Part shown: positions 8,332 through 21,619 of the stretch, piece by piece
How positions within the stretch are numbered: the stretch's first letter is position 1
Layout of the letters: every line of letters starts with the position of its first letter
Source of the DNA: Gordonia polyisoprenivorans NBRC 16320 = JCM 10675
GTDB lineage: Bacteria; Actinomycetota; Actinomycetes; Mycobacteriales; Mycobacteriaceae
Length of the DNA stretch: 64,000 bases
Reading direction: 5' to 3'
NCBI RefSeq assembly: GCF_000241325.1
Contig: NZ_BAEI01000004.1
Span: 1-64,000 of the forward strand
Notes under the pieces: generated by a model
Told to the model about the DNA's origin: nothing
The model's database searches: none
Seen by the model: the letters and a program-made list of their open reading frames with translations, nothing else
Translations under genes and position numbers: made by a program

Positions 8332-9321
8332 ATGAGTGTGCCTCTTTCGATCCTCGACCTCGCCCAGGTGGGCACCGGAGAAACCGTGGGCCAATCGTTG
8401 GCCGCCTCGACCGACATGGCCATCCGCGCCGAGAAGTGGGGTTACGAACGGATCTGGTACGCCGAACACCACAACATGTCGTCGATCGCATCGTCGGCGC
8501 CTGCAGTGCTGATCTCGCATATCGCGGCCCGCACCTCCACGATCCGGCTCGGCTCCGGCGGGGTGATGCTGCCCAATCACGCGCCGTTGACGATCGCCGA
8601 GCAGTTCGGCACCCTCGGCGAGCTCTACCCCGGTCGCATCGATCTCGGGCTGGGCCGCGCCCCCGGTGGTGACCAGAACACGTTCGCGGCCCTGCGCCGC
8701 GACATGGCCGCCGCCGATCGCTTCCCGAACGACGTTCTCGAACTGCAGGGCTATCTCACCGGGCACTCGCGCGTGCCCGGGGTGAGTGCGACGCCGGGCA
8801 ACGGTACCGACGTGCCGCTCTACATCCTCGGTTCGTCGCTCTTCGGTGCGCAGCTCGCCGCGGCGCTCGGCCTGCCCTACGGTTTCGCCTCGCATTTCGC
8901 GCCCGGCGCCCTCACCCAGGCGGTGCAGATCTATCGGGAGCAGTTCCGGCCGTCGGAGCAGCTCGCCGAGCCGTATGTGATCGCCGGGGCCTGCGTCATC
9001 GCCGACGAGGATCCGCAGCGCGCCCGCGACCAGCTCCACCAGGCCAAGCGGCATCGGGTGACCGCGCTCTTCGGCCGGGGCGGACGGAAGTTCACCGACG
9101 AGGAAGCCGATGCAATCCTGTCGATGCCGCAGGGACGTCAGATCGACGAGATGCTCACGTATTCCGGCGTCGGCACCCCGGACGAGGTGCGGGAATATCT
9201 CGACTGGTTCGCCGGACATGCCGACGCCGACGAGGTGATCGTCGCGTCGATCGCCCCCGACCGGCAGGTGTGGCTGCAGACGCTGGAGCACCTGGCGCCG
9301 GCGCGGGTCCCGGCGAGCTGA
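8332..9321 (+). CDS. LLM-class flavin-dependent monooxygenase
   Basis: A luciferase-like monooxygenase of 329 residues (LuxA-like fold, MsnO8/YhbW type), using FMNH2 or F420H2. Family landmarks are the N-terminal LSILDLAQVG, RIWYAEHHNMSSIASSAPAV, the GSGGVMLPNHAPL strand and LYPGRIDLGLGRAPGGD. Start ATG 8332 has AAGG only two bases away; GTG 8338 would have a better spacing, so the start is uncertain by two codons. The 178 bases upstream (8154-8331) hold nothing I can name. It converges on the cupin gene with a 6-base gap. The substrate is unknown. Confidence 0.82.
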   Translation: MSVPLSILDLAQVGTGETVGQSLAASTDMAIRAEKWGYERIWYAEHHNMSSIASSAPAVLISHIAARTSTIRLGSGGVMLPNHAPLTIAEQFGTLGELYPGRIDLGLGRAPGGDQNTFAALRRDMAAADRFPNDVLELQGYLTGHSRVPGVSATPGNGTDVPLYILGSSLFGAQLAAALGLPYGFASHFAPGALTQAVQIYREQFRPSEQLAEPYVIAGACVIADEDPQRARDQLHQAKRHRVTALFGRGGRKFTDEEADAILSMPQGRQIDEMLTYSGVGTPDEVREYLDWFAGHADADEVIVASIAPDRQVWLQTLEHLAPARVPAS

Positions 9322-9327
9322 GCGCCG

Positions 9328-9800
9328 TCAGGCCAGCCGGAAGTCGGCGAAGTCGAATCCGGGTACGACGACGCAACTGACCAGCGCTGCTTCGTTTCCC
9401 ACTGCACGCGCCCGCTGCCAGTGCCCCGGCGGCACGAGTGCCTGCGGTCGGTGGCCGGCACCGATGTCGGGTCCGACCACGATCGTCTCGGTGTGCTCGA
9501 TGCCGGTGGGCCCGACGCCGAGGGGCACAGCACCGTCACCGCCGAGGTCGAGTTCCACCGGTGCACCGCGGTGGAACAGCCACATCTCCGCGCCGCGCAC
9601 GGTGTGCCAGGCCGATTCTTCACCGGGTAACAGCACGAAATAGATCGCAGTGCCCGCGGCGCGGTCACCGTCGTATCCGGGCAGCGACGCGGCGGGCAGT
9701 GAGAGTTCGCTGCGCCACGTCTCGGCGTACCAGCCGCCCTCCGGGTGAGGCGCCAGATTCAGCGGTAGCGCCCACTCCGGTAATGCCGCTTGATCTTTCG

Positions 9801-9804
<4 letters not shown>
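9328..9804 (-). CDS. Cupin-5 (DUF985) family protein
   Basis: A 158-residue cupin of the DUF985/cupin_5 family. It has the typical start LNLAPHPEGGWYAETWRS, the IYFVLLPGEESAWHTVRGAE core and the C-terminal VPPGHWQRA ... SCVVVPGFDFADF. The function of the family is not established; some members resemble sugar epimerases. Its ATG overlaps the stop of the Pth2-like gene upstream by four bases (ATGA), so the two are translationally coupled. Confidence 0.82.
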
Positions 9805-13629
<3,825 letters not shown>

Positions 13630-13643
13630 AGATCCTCCTCTTG

Positions 13644-13657
13644 CCCGACCGGTCGGG
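13644..13657. promoter_or_regulatory. Perfect palindrome CCCGACCGGTCGGG before ctaD
   Basis: A 14-base perfect palindrome located 15 bases before the ctaD start codon, next to its Shine-Dalgarno. It could be an operator or an mRNA hairpin affecting translation. No regulator is encoded nearby. The rest of 13630-13904 is the shared ctaD/fecB promoter region, with a short ACCCAC/GTGGGT stem at 13722-13742. Confidence 0.4.
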
Positions 13658-13904
13658 ATGCGATTTCCGCCGGTCGGCACATGAACAAACCGAGCGCTGG
13701 TTACCGATCCTAAACCCTTGCACCCACCCCGGCCGAGTGGGTCCTACGATCCGTCGTACTTGATTTTTCGGGAGCACCATCGGCGCAGGTCAGCTGCGAC
13801 GCCGGAGCCGACGCGCCGGGCTCGCCGGACCGTCCTGCGACGCCATGCGGGACGGCGGCGACGAGCTCGGGTGGGCGAGGTTGTGGCCCTGCTAGGTTGG
13901 GCGG

Positions 13905-14945
13905 GTGCAGGGTGGCGGTGAGGACCGGGTCGTATGCGGATCCGGCGACGGTGTTCGGAGTCGGTCGAGCAGGCGCGGCGTGGTCGCCTCGGCACTGCTG
14001 GTGTGCGTCGCAACCGTGGTGCTCGGTGCCTGTTCCGACGATCAGCCGCTGCTGACCACCCCCGACGGCAAGACCATCTCCACCTCCACGACCCGCATCG
14101 CCGAGGTCAACGTCGTCTCCGCCGACCGTGACTACTCGCGCACCTGCCTGGCACCGACCACCGCCTCCGACCCGCGCACCGACCCCGCGCGCATCGTCGT
14201 CACCGACCCGGCGCTGCTCGATGATCTCTGTGCCCTCGGCATCGGCCCCAAGGTGACCGCCGTGACCGCGGCCCCCGGCACGATCCCCGCGTATCTCGGA
14301 CCGCAGCTGACCTCGGTTCCGGCAATCGGCACCACCCCCGATCCGTCGGCGGTCCGCACCGCGGCCCCCGACATCGTGCTCACCACCCCGTCGACCGCCG
14401 GATCGGCGCAGGCCTTCGCCGGTACCAAGACCGCGGCCATCCCCGACGGCACCTGGCAGGAACGCTTCCAGGCGGTGGCCGACGCCCTCGGCCGCTCCGC
14501 CGACGGCACCCGCCTGCTGCAGGAATTCACCGACGAGGCCACCAAGACCGGTAAACGGATGGATGCCGCCCACAACCAGGTGTCGCTCGTCCGGTTCACC
14601 AAGGACTCCGAGATCATTGCCGGCACGGGCACTTTCGCCGGCCAGATCCTGACGATGATCGGCGTGCAGCGTCCCGCCCCGCAGCGCGGCGCCGACAGCT
14701 TCACCGTCACCGACAAGAACTTCACCGACGCCGACGCCGACCTCATCTACGTCTCCTTCGACGGCGACGGTGGCCTCGATCACGGCAAACAGGTCCTGCT
14801 CAGCGATCGCTGGCTCGACATGGGCGCGCCCACCTGGAAACGCGTCCTTTCGGTCAACGACGAGATCTGGTACAGCGGAACAGGTTTGGCGGCGGCATGG
14901 CTCGTGCTCAACGACGTGAAGGAATCGTTGAATGGCAATTCCTGA
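13905..14945 (+). CDS. fecB: Iron-siderophore-binding lipoprotein FecB
   Basis: A periplasmic-binding-protein lipoprotein of about 346 residues. A basic n-region (RSRSSRRG), hydrophobic core and lipobox VLGAC around residue 42 predict lipidation on that cysteine. The body is the TroA/FepB-type fold that binds iron complexes, and the position divergent from ctaD matches Rv3044. No permease is adjacent. Start GTG 13905 is chosen because a TAGGTT hexamer at 13893-13898 ends 6 bases before it and there is no ribosome binding site. The last 14 bases overlap the next gene. Confidence 0.85.
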   Translation: MQGGGEDRVVCGSGDGVRSRSSRRGVVASALLVCVATVVLGACSDDQPLLTTPDGKTISTSTTRIAEVNVVSADRDYSRTCLAPTTASDPRTDPARIVVTDPALLDDLCALGIGPKVTAVTAAPGTIPAYLGPQLTSVPAIGTTPDPSAVRTAAPDIVLTTPSTAGSAQAFAGTKTAAIPDGTWQERFQAVADALGRSADGTRLLQEFTDEATKTGKRMDAAHNQVSLVRFTKDSEIIAGTGTFAGQILTMIGVQRPAPQRGADSFTVTDKNFTDADADLIYVSFDGDGGLDHGKQVLLSDRWLDMGAPTWKRVLSVNDEIWYSGTGLAAAWLVLNDVKESLNGNS

Positions 14946-15705
14946 AGAAGCAACTCCTGACCTGGTCACCCTCGCCCGCACCCTGGCCGATCTGCACGTG
15001 CCCGGCAGCCCGGTCGTGCTGCCCACGGTCTGGGACGCGTGGTCGGCGGCCCTGGCCGCCGACGCCGGGTTCGCGGCGCTGACCGTCGGCTCCCATCCGG
15101 TCGCCGACTCGATCGGTCGCACCGACCACGAGGGCATGACTTTCGACGAACTACTGACCCGGGTCCGCCAGATCACCGACGCGGTGGACCTCCCGGTGTC
15201 AGTGGACGTCGAGTCGGGGTACGGCCGGTCGCCGGCGGAACTGATCGACGGACTACTCGACGCCGGAGCGGTGGGTCTGAACATCGAGGACACCGTGCAC
15301 GCCGAGGGTGGACGTTTGCGCGCCGCAGGGGAGCACGCCGATCTCGTGGGCGCGCTGCGCGCCGCCGCCGACTCCGCGGGTGTCCCGGTCGTCATCAACG
15401 CACGCACCGACCTGTTCCTACGTGCCGACGGCGCCGAGACCGACCGCGTGGCTCGCGCGATCGAACGTCTCACGCTCTGTGCGCAGGCCGGGGCGAGCAG
15501 CCTCTACCCCGTCGGCCGACACACCGACGCGGTGCAGCGCGAGCTCACCTCGTCGTTGCCGTTGCCGGTCAACGCGATCGCCGTGCCCGCCGAGGATTCG
15601 CTCACGCACCTGGCCGAGCTCGGCGTCGGACGGATCAGCTTCGGTCCGTTCTGGCAGGCCGATCTGGCCGCACGATCGAAGGACCTGCTGGCCCGCTGGC
15701 AGTGA
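14932..15705 (+). CDS. Isocitrate lyase/PEP mutase family protein
   Basis: A 257-residue TIM-barrel protein of the PEP mutase/isocitrate lyase superfamily. Landmarks are LPTVWDAWSAALAADAG, the metal-binding SVDVESGYG and GLNIEDTVH, and VINARTD. The KKCGH-type cysteine motif of true isocitrate lyases is absent. Such proteins (Rv1998c-like) may be oxaloacetate hydrolases or methylisocitrate-lyase-like enzymes; the substrate is not determinable. The ATG overlaps fecB by 14 bases and follows GAAGGA, so the two are probably cotranscribed. Confidence 0.8.
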   Translation: MAIPEEATPDLVTLARTLADLHVPGSPVVLPTVWDAWSAALAADAGFAALTVGSHPVADSIGRTDHEGMTFDELLTRVRQITDAVDLPVSVDVESGYGRSPAELIDGLLDAGAVGLNIEDTVHAEGGRLRAAGEHADLVGALRAAADSAGVPVVINARTDLFLRADGAETDRVARAIERLTLCAQAGASSLYPVGRHTDAVQRELTSSLPLPVNAIAVPAEDSLTHLAELGVGRISFGPFWQADLAARSKDLLARWQ

Positions 15706-15811
15706 GCGGCCGGAGGGGATCGGCGCGAACACATGCGCCGACGCCGATGTGTTCGGCCCGTCGTGATCGCAACCCTCGCGCACCGGGCGTGATCGCGCGC
15801 ACCGTGGACAC

Positions 15812-16303
15812 ATGACTGTCACCGACGAGTACCTCGCCAACAACGCCGAGTACGCCAAGACCTTCTCCGGTCCCCTGCCCCTGCCGCCGAGCCGCCACGT
15901 CGCGATCGTCGCCTGCATGGACGCCCGCCTCGACGTCTACCGGGCGCTGGGCATCAACGAGGGTGAGGCGCATGTCATCCGCAACGCCGGTGGCGTCGTC
16001 ACCGACGACGAGATCCGGTCGTTGGCCATCAGCCAGCGACTGCTGGGCACCACCGAGATCATCCTGATCCACCACACCGACTGCGGCATGCTCACGTTCA
16101 CCGACGACGACTTCAAGCGCGACATCCAGAACGAGATCGGTCAGAAACCGGAGTGGGCGGCCGAATCCTTCCCCGACGTCGAGGAGGATGTGCGGCAATC
16201 GTTGACGCGCATCCGCAACAGCCCGTTCGTCACCAAGACCAGTTCGCTGCGCGGATTCGTCTTCGACGTGGCCACCGGCACGCTGAACGAGGTCACCGAC
16301 TGA
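15812..16303 (+). CDS. Beta-carbonic anhydrase
   Basis: A small beta-class carbonic anhydrase of 163 residues, interconverting CO2 and bicarbonate. The zinc ligands are visible: Cys in VACMDARLD, and His and Cys in HHTDCGM. The Asp-Arg dyad follows the first Cys. The length and the MDARLD sequence match the Rv1284/CanA group. Start ATG 15812 lacks a clear ribosome binding site. It converges with the DUF2252 gene, and the 106 bases upstream contain nothing recognisable beyond a repeated GTGATCGC. Confidence 0.9.
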   Translation: MTVTDEYLANNAEYAKTFSGPLPLPPSRHVAIVACMDARLDVYRALGINEGEAHVIRNAGGVVTDDEIRSLAISQRLLGTTEIILIHHTDCGMLTFTDDDFKRDIQNEIGQKPEWAAESFPDVEEDVRQSLTRIRNSPFVTKTSSLRGFVFDVATGTLNEVTD

Positions 16304-16336
16304 CGACTCCGGCCTCGTCGCCGAACCCCGCAGTAC

Positions 16337-17734
16337 TCAGGGCCAGCCCGGCGCCGACGGAATCGACCCGTCGGCGACCGCGGCGGCCAATTGTGCGTGA
16401 TCGCGTTCGGTCTGGTCGGCGTAGGCGTGCGCGAAACGCACCACCGATTCCTCGACCTTGTCGGAGGTGCCGAGGTAGTCGGCGATCGCGCGGGCGTCTC
16501 CGCTGCGCGCATGGGCCCGCGCGAGTACGTGGCCGCACGCGGCGGCGAACTGCGTGAGCGCGCGCGACACGGTCGGACCGTCCGGGATGACCTTGCCGTC
16601 GCGGAACTGTCGGACGTAGAACTCCCAGTCGCCGATCGTCGTCCAGCCCAGGAACATGTCCGAGGCGCTCTGGATCAGGCGCTGACCGTTGACGACCCGC
16701 TGACCGTGATGGTCGTAGGCGCTGGGCGCGACCACCTTCTCGTACACCGACGGCGCGGCCTGTTTGATCTGGAAGAACAGCGGATCGCCGGTCTCGTGCT
16801 CCTCGGCGAGGTTCAGGAACACCCGCATCCCGACGCTGCCCACCCCGACGACCTGCTGCACGGCGTCGACGAGGTCGAAGCGGCGCAGCAGTGCCGCGAC
16901 GTTCTCCGGCACCGACGCGTAGTACGCGACGATCACGTCGTTGAGGACGTCGGTGTAGTCGGCCAACGCGTGCACCCGATAGGGCGGCTCCTCCTTGATC
17001 ATCCGGCGCCCGTCGACGAGGTGGGTGAGTTTCTTCGAGGCTCCCCGGCTGGTCCTCTTCTGCGCCCGCTTCTCGATCACGCTGTCCAGGCGTGCCCCGT
17101 TGGCCGGGGTGGCGATGTAGCCGGTGAGTTCGTCGACCGAGAACTTCTCGGCCCACACATCGAGGATCGGCCACCCCGAGTAGGTGCGCATCCAGGTGCG
17201 GTAGCCGCGGAATCCGGCGCGAACGGCCTCGGTGGCGGCCGCGTCGGCGACCTTGTTGTCCCGTGCCAGCACCACCAGACTTGCCAGGAATCGCAGCACA
17301 TCCCATTCGAACGGACCGGGCAGGGTCTCGTCGAAGTCGCGCAGATCGAAGGCCAGCGTCCGCTCCGGGGTGTTCCACAGCCCGAAGTTCAGGACGTGCG
17401 CGTCGCCGCAGAGCTGGACGGTGATGCCGGTGTCCGGCCGGGAACCGAGGTCGGCGGCCATCACCGCTGCGGCGCCGCGATAGTAGGTCCACGGTGACGC
17501 CGCCATCCGCCCGTGGCGGATGGGGACGAGCCGCTGATCGCGCGTCTCGTTCTGCGCGAGGATGGTCTGCAGCGCATCGTGCCCGCGCGCCGACGGGTCC
17601 CAGTCACCGAGGGTTCGTCGGGGCACGATCTTGCGTGCGGCCTTGCCCACCGAATGTTCCTGACCGGAATAGACGGTGGGGCCGGAGGCGAGCGCCTCAC
17701 CGTGGGTCTGCGGGGCGTCGTGGGTGCTGGTCAT
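16337..17734 (-). CDS. DUF2252 family protein
   Basis: A 465-residue protein of the DUF2252 family, which has a distant kinase/aminoglycoside-phosphotransferase-like fold. Signature segments are RMAASPWTYYRGAAAVMAADL, LCGDAHVLNFGLW, FDLRDFDETLPGPFEWDVLR and the C-terminal LARAHARSGDA. The GDAH and DFDE blocks are the likely catalytic and metal residues. The cellular substrate is unknown. Start ATG 17734 begins just where family similarity starts; upstream in-frame sequence is not protein-like. It is divergent from helZ with a 78-base gap. Confidence 0.85.
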   Translation of the reverse strand: MTSTHDAPQTHGEALASGPTVYSGQEHSVGKAARKIVPRRTLGDWDPSARGHDALQTILAQNETRDQRLVPIRHGRMAASPWTYYRGAAAVMAADLGSRPDTGITVQLCGDAHVLNFGLWNTPERTLAFDLRDFDETLPGPFEWDVLRFLASLVVLARDNKVADAAATEAVRAGFRGYRTWMRTYSGWPILDVWAEKFSVDELTGYIATPANGARLDSVIEKRAQKRTSRGASKKLTHLVDGRRMIKEEPPYRVHALADYTDVLNDVIVAYYASVPENVAALLRRFDLVDAVQQVVGVGSVGMRVFLNLAEEHETGDPLFFQIKQAAPSVYEKVVAPSAYDHHGQRVVNGQRLIQSASDMFLGWTTIGDWEFYVRQFRDGKVIPDGPTVSRALTQFAAACGHVLARAHARSGDARAIADYLGTSDKVEESVVRFAHAYADQTERDHAQLAAAVADGSIPSAPGWP

Positions 17735-17812
17735 CCCTGAAGTCTCTCGCAGGTCGGCACCGCCGGCAGCCGTTTCGCGGTCGTGTCGGGGCCGCGAACT
17801 ACCCTGAAGGCC

Positions 17813-20782
17813 ATGGCATCGACCCTCGCGACGCGCTCCGGCGAGCCGTCGGCTCCGGGCGGGTCGGTGGCGGGATTGCATGCGCTGTGGCGCCCGGGTG
17901 TGGGGTTGGCGGTCTGGGAGGACGCCACCCGCACGGGTGAGCTCCCCGATCCTCTGCGATCACTGTTGGCGGGCAAGCGTTTCCGCCGCCAGATCGACAT
18001 CATCGACGACGCCGGCCGCCGCGACTTCGTCGCCACGATGACCCTGGGCACGGCTTCTGCCGTCTCGTTCCTCGATGCCACCCGATCGCTTCCCGTCGCC
18101 GGCGACATCGCCTGGTATCGGCATCTCGTCGACGGGGTCCGGCGCTTCGTCGGGGCCGGCGCGGTCGCCCCCACCCTGGCCGACATCGCCGGCGAGACGG
18201 TGTTCCGCTGGGCGCCGTTGCCGACCTCGGCGTGGCGTGCCTGGAGTGCGGTGATCACCGGCGGCGCGCCGGGCGCACTCGCCGACAACGGCGGCGCCGC
18301 CGCCCTGATGGACTTCGCGGCCGAGGTGGTCGATCACGAATGCCGTTGCCGGATCGATGCTTCCGCGTCACGACTGGGCGCGGCCAATCCCACCACGCCG
18401 CTGATCGCCGCGCTCGTGGGCGACGGCGCGGTACCGCCGGCCGCCACCCGCCCGGCGGCGACGTCGGCGTGGGCGGGCTGGGGCACGAGCGCCGCAGCCG
18501 ACGAGGCCAGCCTGATCTTCCGGCTGCACGAACCCGACGACCCGGACTCGCCGATCGACGACCTCGGCCCCGACGACGACATCGACCGTGTGCGCACCGA
18601 CCCCGACCGGTTGCGATGGCGCCTTGCGGTGTGCCGACGCTCGATCGACGGTCATGTGGCGCCGGTGTTGCCGGGTCGGCTCGACGCCACCGCCCTCGAC
18701 GAGGTGACCACCGAGCTGGCCGCCGCGGTCCGGGCATTTCCCGAACTGCACCAAGCGGATCCGGACCGGACGAGTCTGGACTACCTCCTTTCCACCGAGC
18801 TCGCCGAACGGCTGTTCATCACCGGCGCCGCCGCGCTGGCCGATGCCGGGTTCCCGGTGTTGTTGCCGCGCACCATCGCCGAGGTTCGGCCGAGTCTGAC
18901 CATGCGGGCCCGCCCGGTGGTGGGCGGTGGTGCGCCGGCACGCATGGTCGGGTTGCGGGAGATCCGGGAGTTCGAGTGGCGCCTCGCACTCGGCGACGGG
19001 CCGGATGCGATCACCCTCGGCGAAGCCGATCTGGACGAGTTATCCAGGCAGAAGAGCGATCTCGTCCGTATCCGCGGCGTGTGGGTGCGCGCCGAGGGCG
19101 CCCGGTTGAGCCGGGCGGCCGCCTATGTGAAATCCCAGCGCGCGCTGGCCGGTTCGGGCGACGCACCCGACATGGGCGAGTTGCTCGGGTTGGTCGCCGG
19201 CGACACCGACTCCCTGCCGGTACCGGTGAGCGCAGTGCGCGGATTGGACTGGCTCGACGAGATCGCTGAGACCGGAGCCCTGCGCCCACAACCGATCCCG
19301 CCGCCCGAACTGTTGGCGGCCTCGCTGCGCCCGTATCAGCAGCGCGGCCTGGAGTGGTTGGCGCATCTGGCACGGCGCGGGATCGGTGGTGTCCTCGCCG
19401 ACGACATGGGGCTGGGCAAGACGGTGCAGGTGATCGCGCTGCTCGCCCACGAAGCGCATACGGCAGACACCGCCACCCGCTCGCCGACGCTGATCGTGTG
19501 CCCGATGTCGGTGGTGGGCAACTGGTCTGCCGAACTCGCGCGGTTCGCGCCGAGCATGCCGGTGGCGGTCCATCACGGTCCCGATCGCGCGAAGGGCGCC
19601 GCGTTCGCGGCGGTCCACGGCAGCGCCGAGGTGGTGCTGACGACCTTCGCGATCGCCACCCGTGACCGCGAGTTGCTGGCGACGCACCCCTGGCGGCATC
19701 TCGTCGTCGATGAGGCCCAGCATGTCAAGAACGTGAGAACCGCAGCGGCCAAAGCACTCCGGTCGATTCCTGCCGATCACCGGATCGCCCTGACCGGCAC
19801 CCCCGTCGAGAATCGGCTGGAGGATCTGCGCGCGGTGATCGACCTGGTCAATCCCGGTCTGCTGGGGTCGGCGTCGACCTTCCGTAGTCGCTTCGCCGAG
19901 CCGATCGAACGCGACCGTGATCCCGACGCGCTCGCCCGCCTCGCCGCGTTGACCCGCCCGTTCATCCTTCGGCGCGAGAAGACCGACCCGTCGATCATCA
20001 CCGACCTTCCGGAGAAGACCGAGATCACCGTGCGCGCCAATCTCACCGTCGAGCAGGCCGCGCTGTACCGCGCGGTCATCGACGATCTGATGGCGGCCCT
20101 GCGGGACAAACAGCAGCGCGCGTTGCGCCGGCGAACGGTGTTGGCGGCGTTGACGCGCCTCAAGCAGATCTGCAATCATCCCGCGCACTATCTGGCCGAC
20201 GGCACACCGCTGGTCCGGCGGGGCGTCCACCGGTCGGGGAAACTCGAACTGCTCGACGACATCGCGACGACGCTGGTCGCCGAGGGCGATCAGGCCCTGG
20301 TGTTCACCCAGTTCGCCGCGTTCGGCGAATTGCTCTCGGCGTGGCTCACCGAGTTGCTGGGCACCGAGATCCCGCTGCTGCACGGTGGCCTGGCACGCGG
20401 CGACCGTGACCGGCTCGTCGACCGATTCCAGCACGGCGACACCGGGATTCGTCCGCCGATCCTGATCGCCACCCTCAAGGCCGGCGGCACCGGCCTGAAC
20501 CTGACGGCCGCCAATCACGTGGTGCACGTTGACCGTTGGTGGAATCCGGCCGTCGAGGACCAGGCGACCGATCGAGCGTACCGGATCGGGCAGCGGCAAC
20601 GCGTGCACGTGCGACGCTTCGTGTGCGTCGGCACGCTCGAGGAACGCGTCGACGACCTCATCGCGAAGAAGCGGGAGCTGTCACGGCTGACGGTGTCGGC
20701 GGGCGAGGCCTGGATGGGCGACCTCGGCAACGACGAACTCTTCGAACTGTTCCGGTTGCGCGAGGACGCGGTGAGCGAATGA
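17813..20782 (+). CDS. helZ: SNF2-family helicase HelZ
   Basis: A bacterial SWI2/SNF2 ATPase of about 989 residues. After a ~450-residue N-terminal region with the bacterial SNF2-associated domain comes the DEXH domain: Walker A GVLADDMGLGKTVQ, DEAQ box VVDEAQHVKN, TGTPVENRLEDL. The helicase C domain has LLHGGLARGDRDRLVDRF and RAYRIGQRQ. Such proteins remodel DNA-protein complexes; the role of HelZ is not established. I start at ATG 17813 because a TACCCT hexamer ends 7 bases before it; GTG 17783 is an alternative. The next gene encodes a SWIM zinc-finger protein, its regular partner (Rv2101-Rv2102 in M. tuberculosis). Confidence 0.9.
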   Translation: MASTLATRSGEPSAPGGSVAGLHALWRPGVGLAVWEDATRTGELPDPLRSLLAGKRFRRQIDIIDDAGRRDFVATMTLGTASAVSFLDATRSLPVAGDIAWYRHLVDGVRRFVGAGAVAPTLADIAGETVFRWAPLPTSAWRAWSAVITGGAPGALADNGGAAALMDFAAEVVDHECRCRIDASASRLGAANPTTPLIAALVGDGAVPPAATRPAATSAWAGWGTSAAADEASLIFRLHEPDDPDSPIDDLGPDDDIDRVRTDPDRLRWRLAVCRRSIDGHVAPVLPGRLDATALDEVTTELAAAVRAFPELHQADPDRTSLDYLLSTELAERLFITGAAALADAGFPVLLPRTIAEVRPSLTMRARPVVGGGAPARMVGLREIREFEWRLALGDGPDAITLGEADLDELSRQKSDLVRIRGVWVRAEGARLSRAAAYVKSQRALAGSGDAPDMGELLGLVAGDTDSLPVPVSAVRGLDWLDEIAETGALRPQPIPPPELLAASLRPYQQRGLEWLAHLARRGIGGVLADDMGLGKTVQVIALLAHEAHTADTATRSPTLIVCPMSVVGNWSAELARFAPSMPVAVHHGPDRAKGAAFAAVHGSAEVVLTTFAIATRDRELLATHPWRHLVVDEAQHVKNVRTAAAKALRSIPADHRIALTGTPVENRLEDLRAVIDLVNPGLLGSASTFRSRFAEPIERDRDPDALARLAALTRPFILRREKTDPSIITDLPEKTEITVRANLTVEQAALYRAVIDDLMAALRDKQQRALRRRTVLAALTRLKQICNHPAHYLADGTPLVRRGVHRSGKLELLDDIATTLVAEGDQALVFTQFAAFGELLSAWLTELLGTEIPLLHGGLARGDRDRLVDRFQHGDTGIRPPILIATLKAGGTGLNLTAANHVVHVDRWWNPAVEDQATDRAYRIGQRQRVHVRRFVCVGTLEERVDDLIAKKRELSRLTVSAGEAWMGDLGNDELFELFRLREDAVSE

Positions 20783-20792
20783 GCGGCGCCCA

Positions 20793-20820
20793 GATGAGTG
20801 CACGCCGATGAGTGCACGTC
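20793..20820. repeat. 14-bp tandem duplication covering a start codon
   Basis: GATGAGTGCACGCC (20793-20806) is followed by GATGAGTGCACGTC (20807-20820). The first copy makes a five-codon mini-ORF (MSARR) whose TGA overlaps the ATG of the SWIM gene, so it may act as a coupling leader. Confidence 0.7.
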
Positions 20821-21611
20821 GCGGTACGGTCCCGGTGCGCGGGTATGCGCTGACTCCGTGGTCGCGTGCGTTGGTCGATGTGACCGAAGGCCGATTCGCC
20901 GGCGACGGCACCGATGCGGCAGTAGACAGCCGCAAGATCACCAAGGCGCGCAGGTACTTCCGCGATCGGCACGTGCATCGGTTGACGATCGGCGCGGGTC
21001 GGGTCACCTCGTCGGTCGAGGGCAGTCAGCTCGAGCCGTTCGAGGTGACGATCGAGATCCGCACCGTCGACACCGCGACGGTGGCGACGCTGCTGCGCGC
21101 CGCCGACGGTGTGACCGAGGTGATGTCGCTCGCGCGTGGTGAGCAGCCGCGTACCGTTGGTGAACTGGTGTTGCCCACCGAGAGCGCCGATATCGTCGGG
21201 GTGTGCACGTGCCCCGACGACTCCGGACGCTGCATCCACGTCCTGTCGACGATGTACGAGGTGGCCGTCGAGATCGACCGGAGCCCCACCACTCTGCTGT
21301 CGGTGATGGGGACGTCGCTGCCGGAGTTGCTCGACGCGATCGAGGAACTCGGACCCGCCCGAGACTCCTCCCCGCAGGGTGACGGAGATCGGAACGGCGA
21401 CGAGAATGATTCCGCGCCACCGCGAATCGATTTCTACGGCACCGGCGCGACCGCTCCCCCACTCCCATCGCCGCCGCGGATGAATCCCCTGACCGACCTC
21501 GACGGCACCGCGCTGCGCACGGCATTGCGGGCCTCCGGGGTCGCCCCCGGCGACATCGCCGAAGCCGTCGACGAGTTGGGCGATCTCTACGACCGGATCG
21601 TCGAACCCTGA
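20808..21611 (+). CDS. SWIM zinc-finger protein
   Basis: A 267-residue protein with a SWIM zinc finger (CTCPDDSGRCIH, matching CxCx(n)CxH) at about residue 131-142. SWIM fingers bind DNA or proteins and commonly accompany bacterial SNF2 helicases; with HelZ it probably forms a functional unit. The region after the finger is low-complexity and acidic, followed by a conserved-looking helical C terminus. Start ATG 20808 is 25 bases after the helZ stop. The ATG lies in a duplicated 14-base segment. It converges with the SpoU-type methyltransferase gene. Confidence 0.85.
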   Translation: MSARRGTVPVRGYALTPWSRALVDVTEGRFAGDGTDAAVDSRKITKARRYFRDRHVHRLTIGAGRVTSSVEGSQLEPFEVTIEIRTVDTATVATLLRAADGVTEVMSLARGEQPRTVGELVLPTESADIVGVCTCPDDSGRCIHVLSTMYEVAVEIDRSPTTLLSVMGTSLPELLDAIEELGPARDSSPQGDGDRNGDENDSAPPRIDFYGTGATAPPLPSPPRMNPLTDLDGTALRTALRASGVAPGDIAEAVDELGDLYDRIVEP

Positions 21612-21619
21612 GGTCGGTC

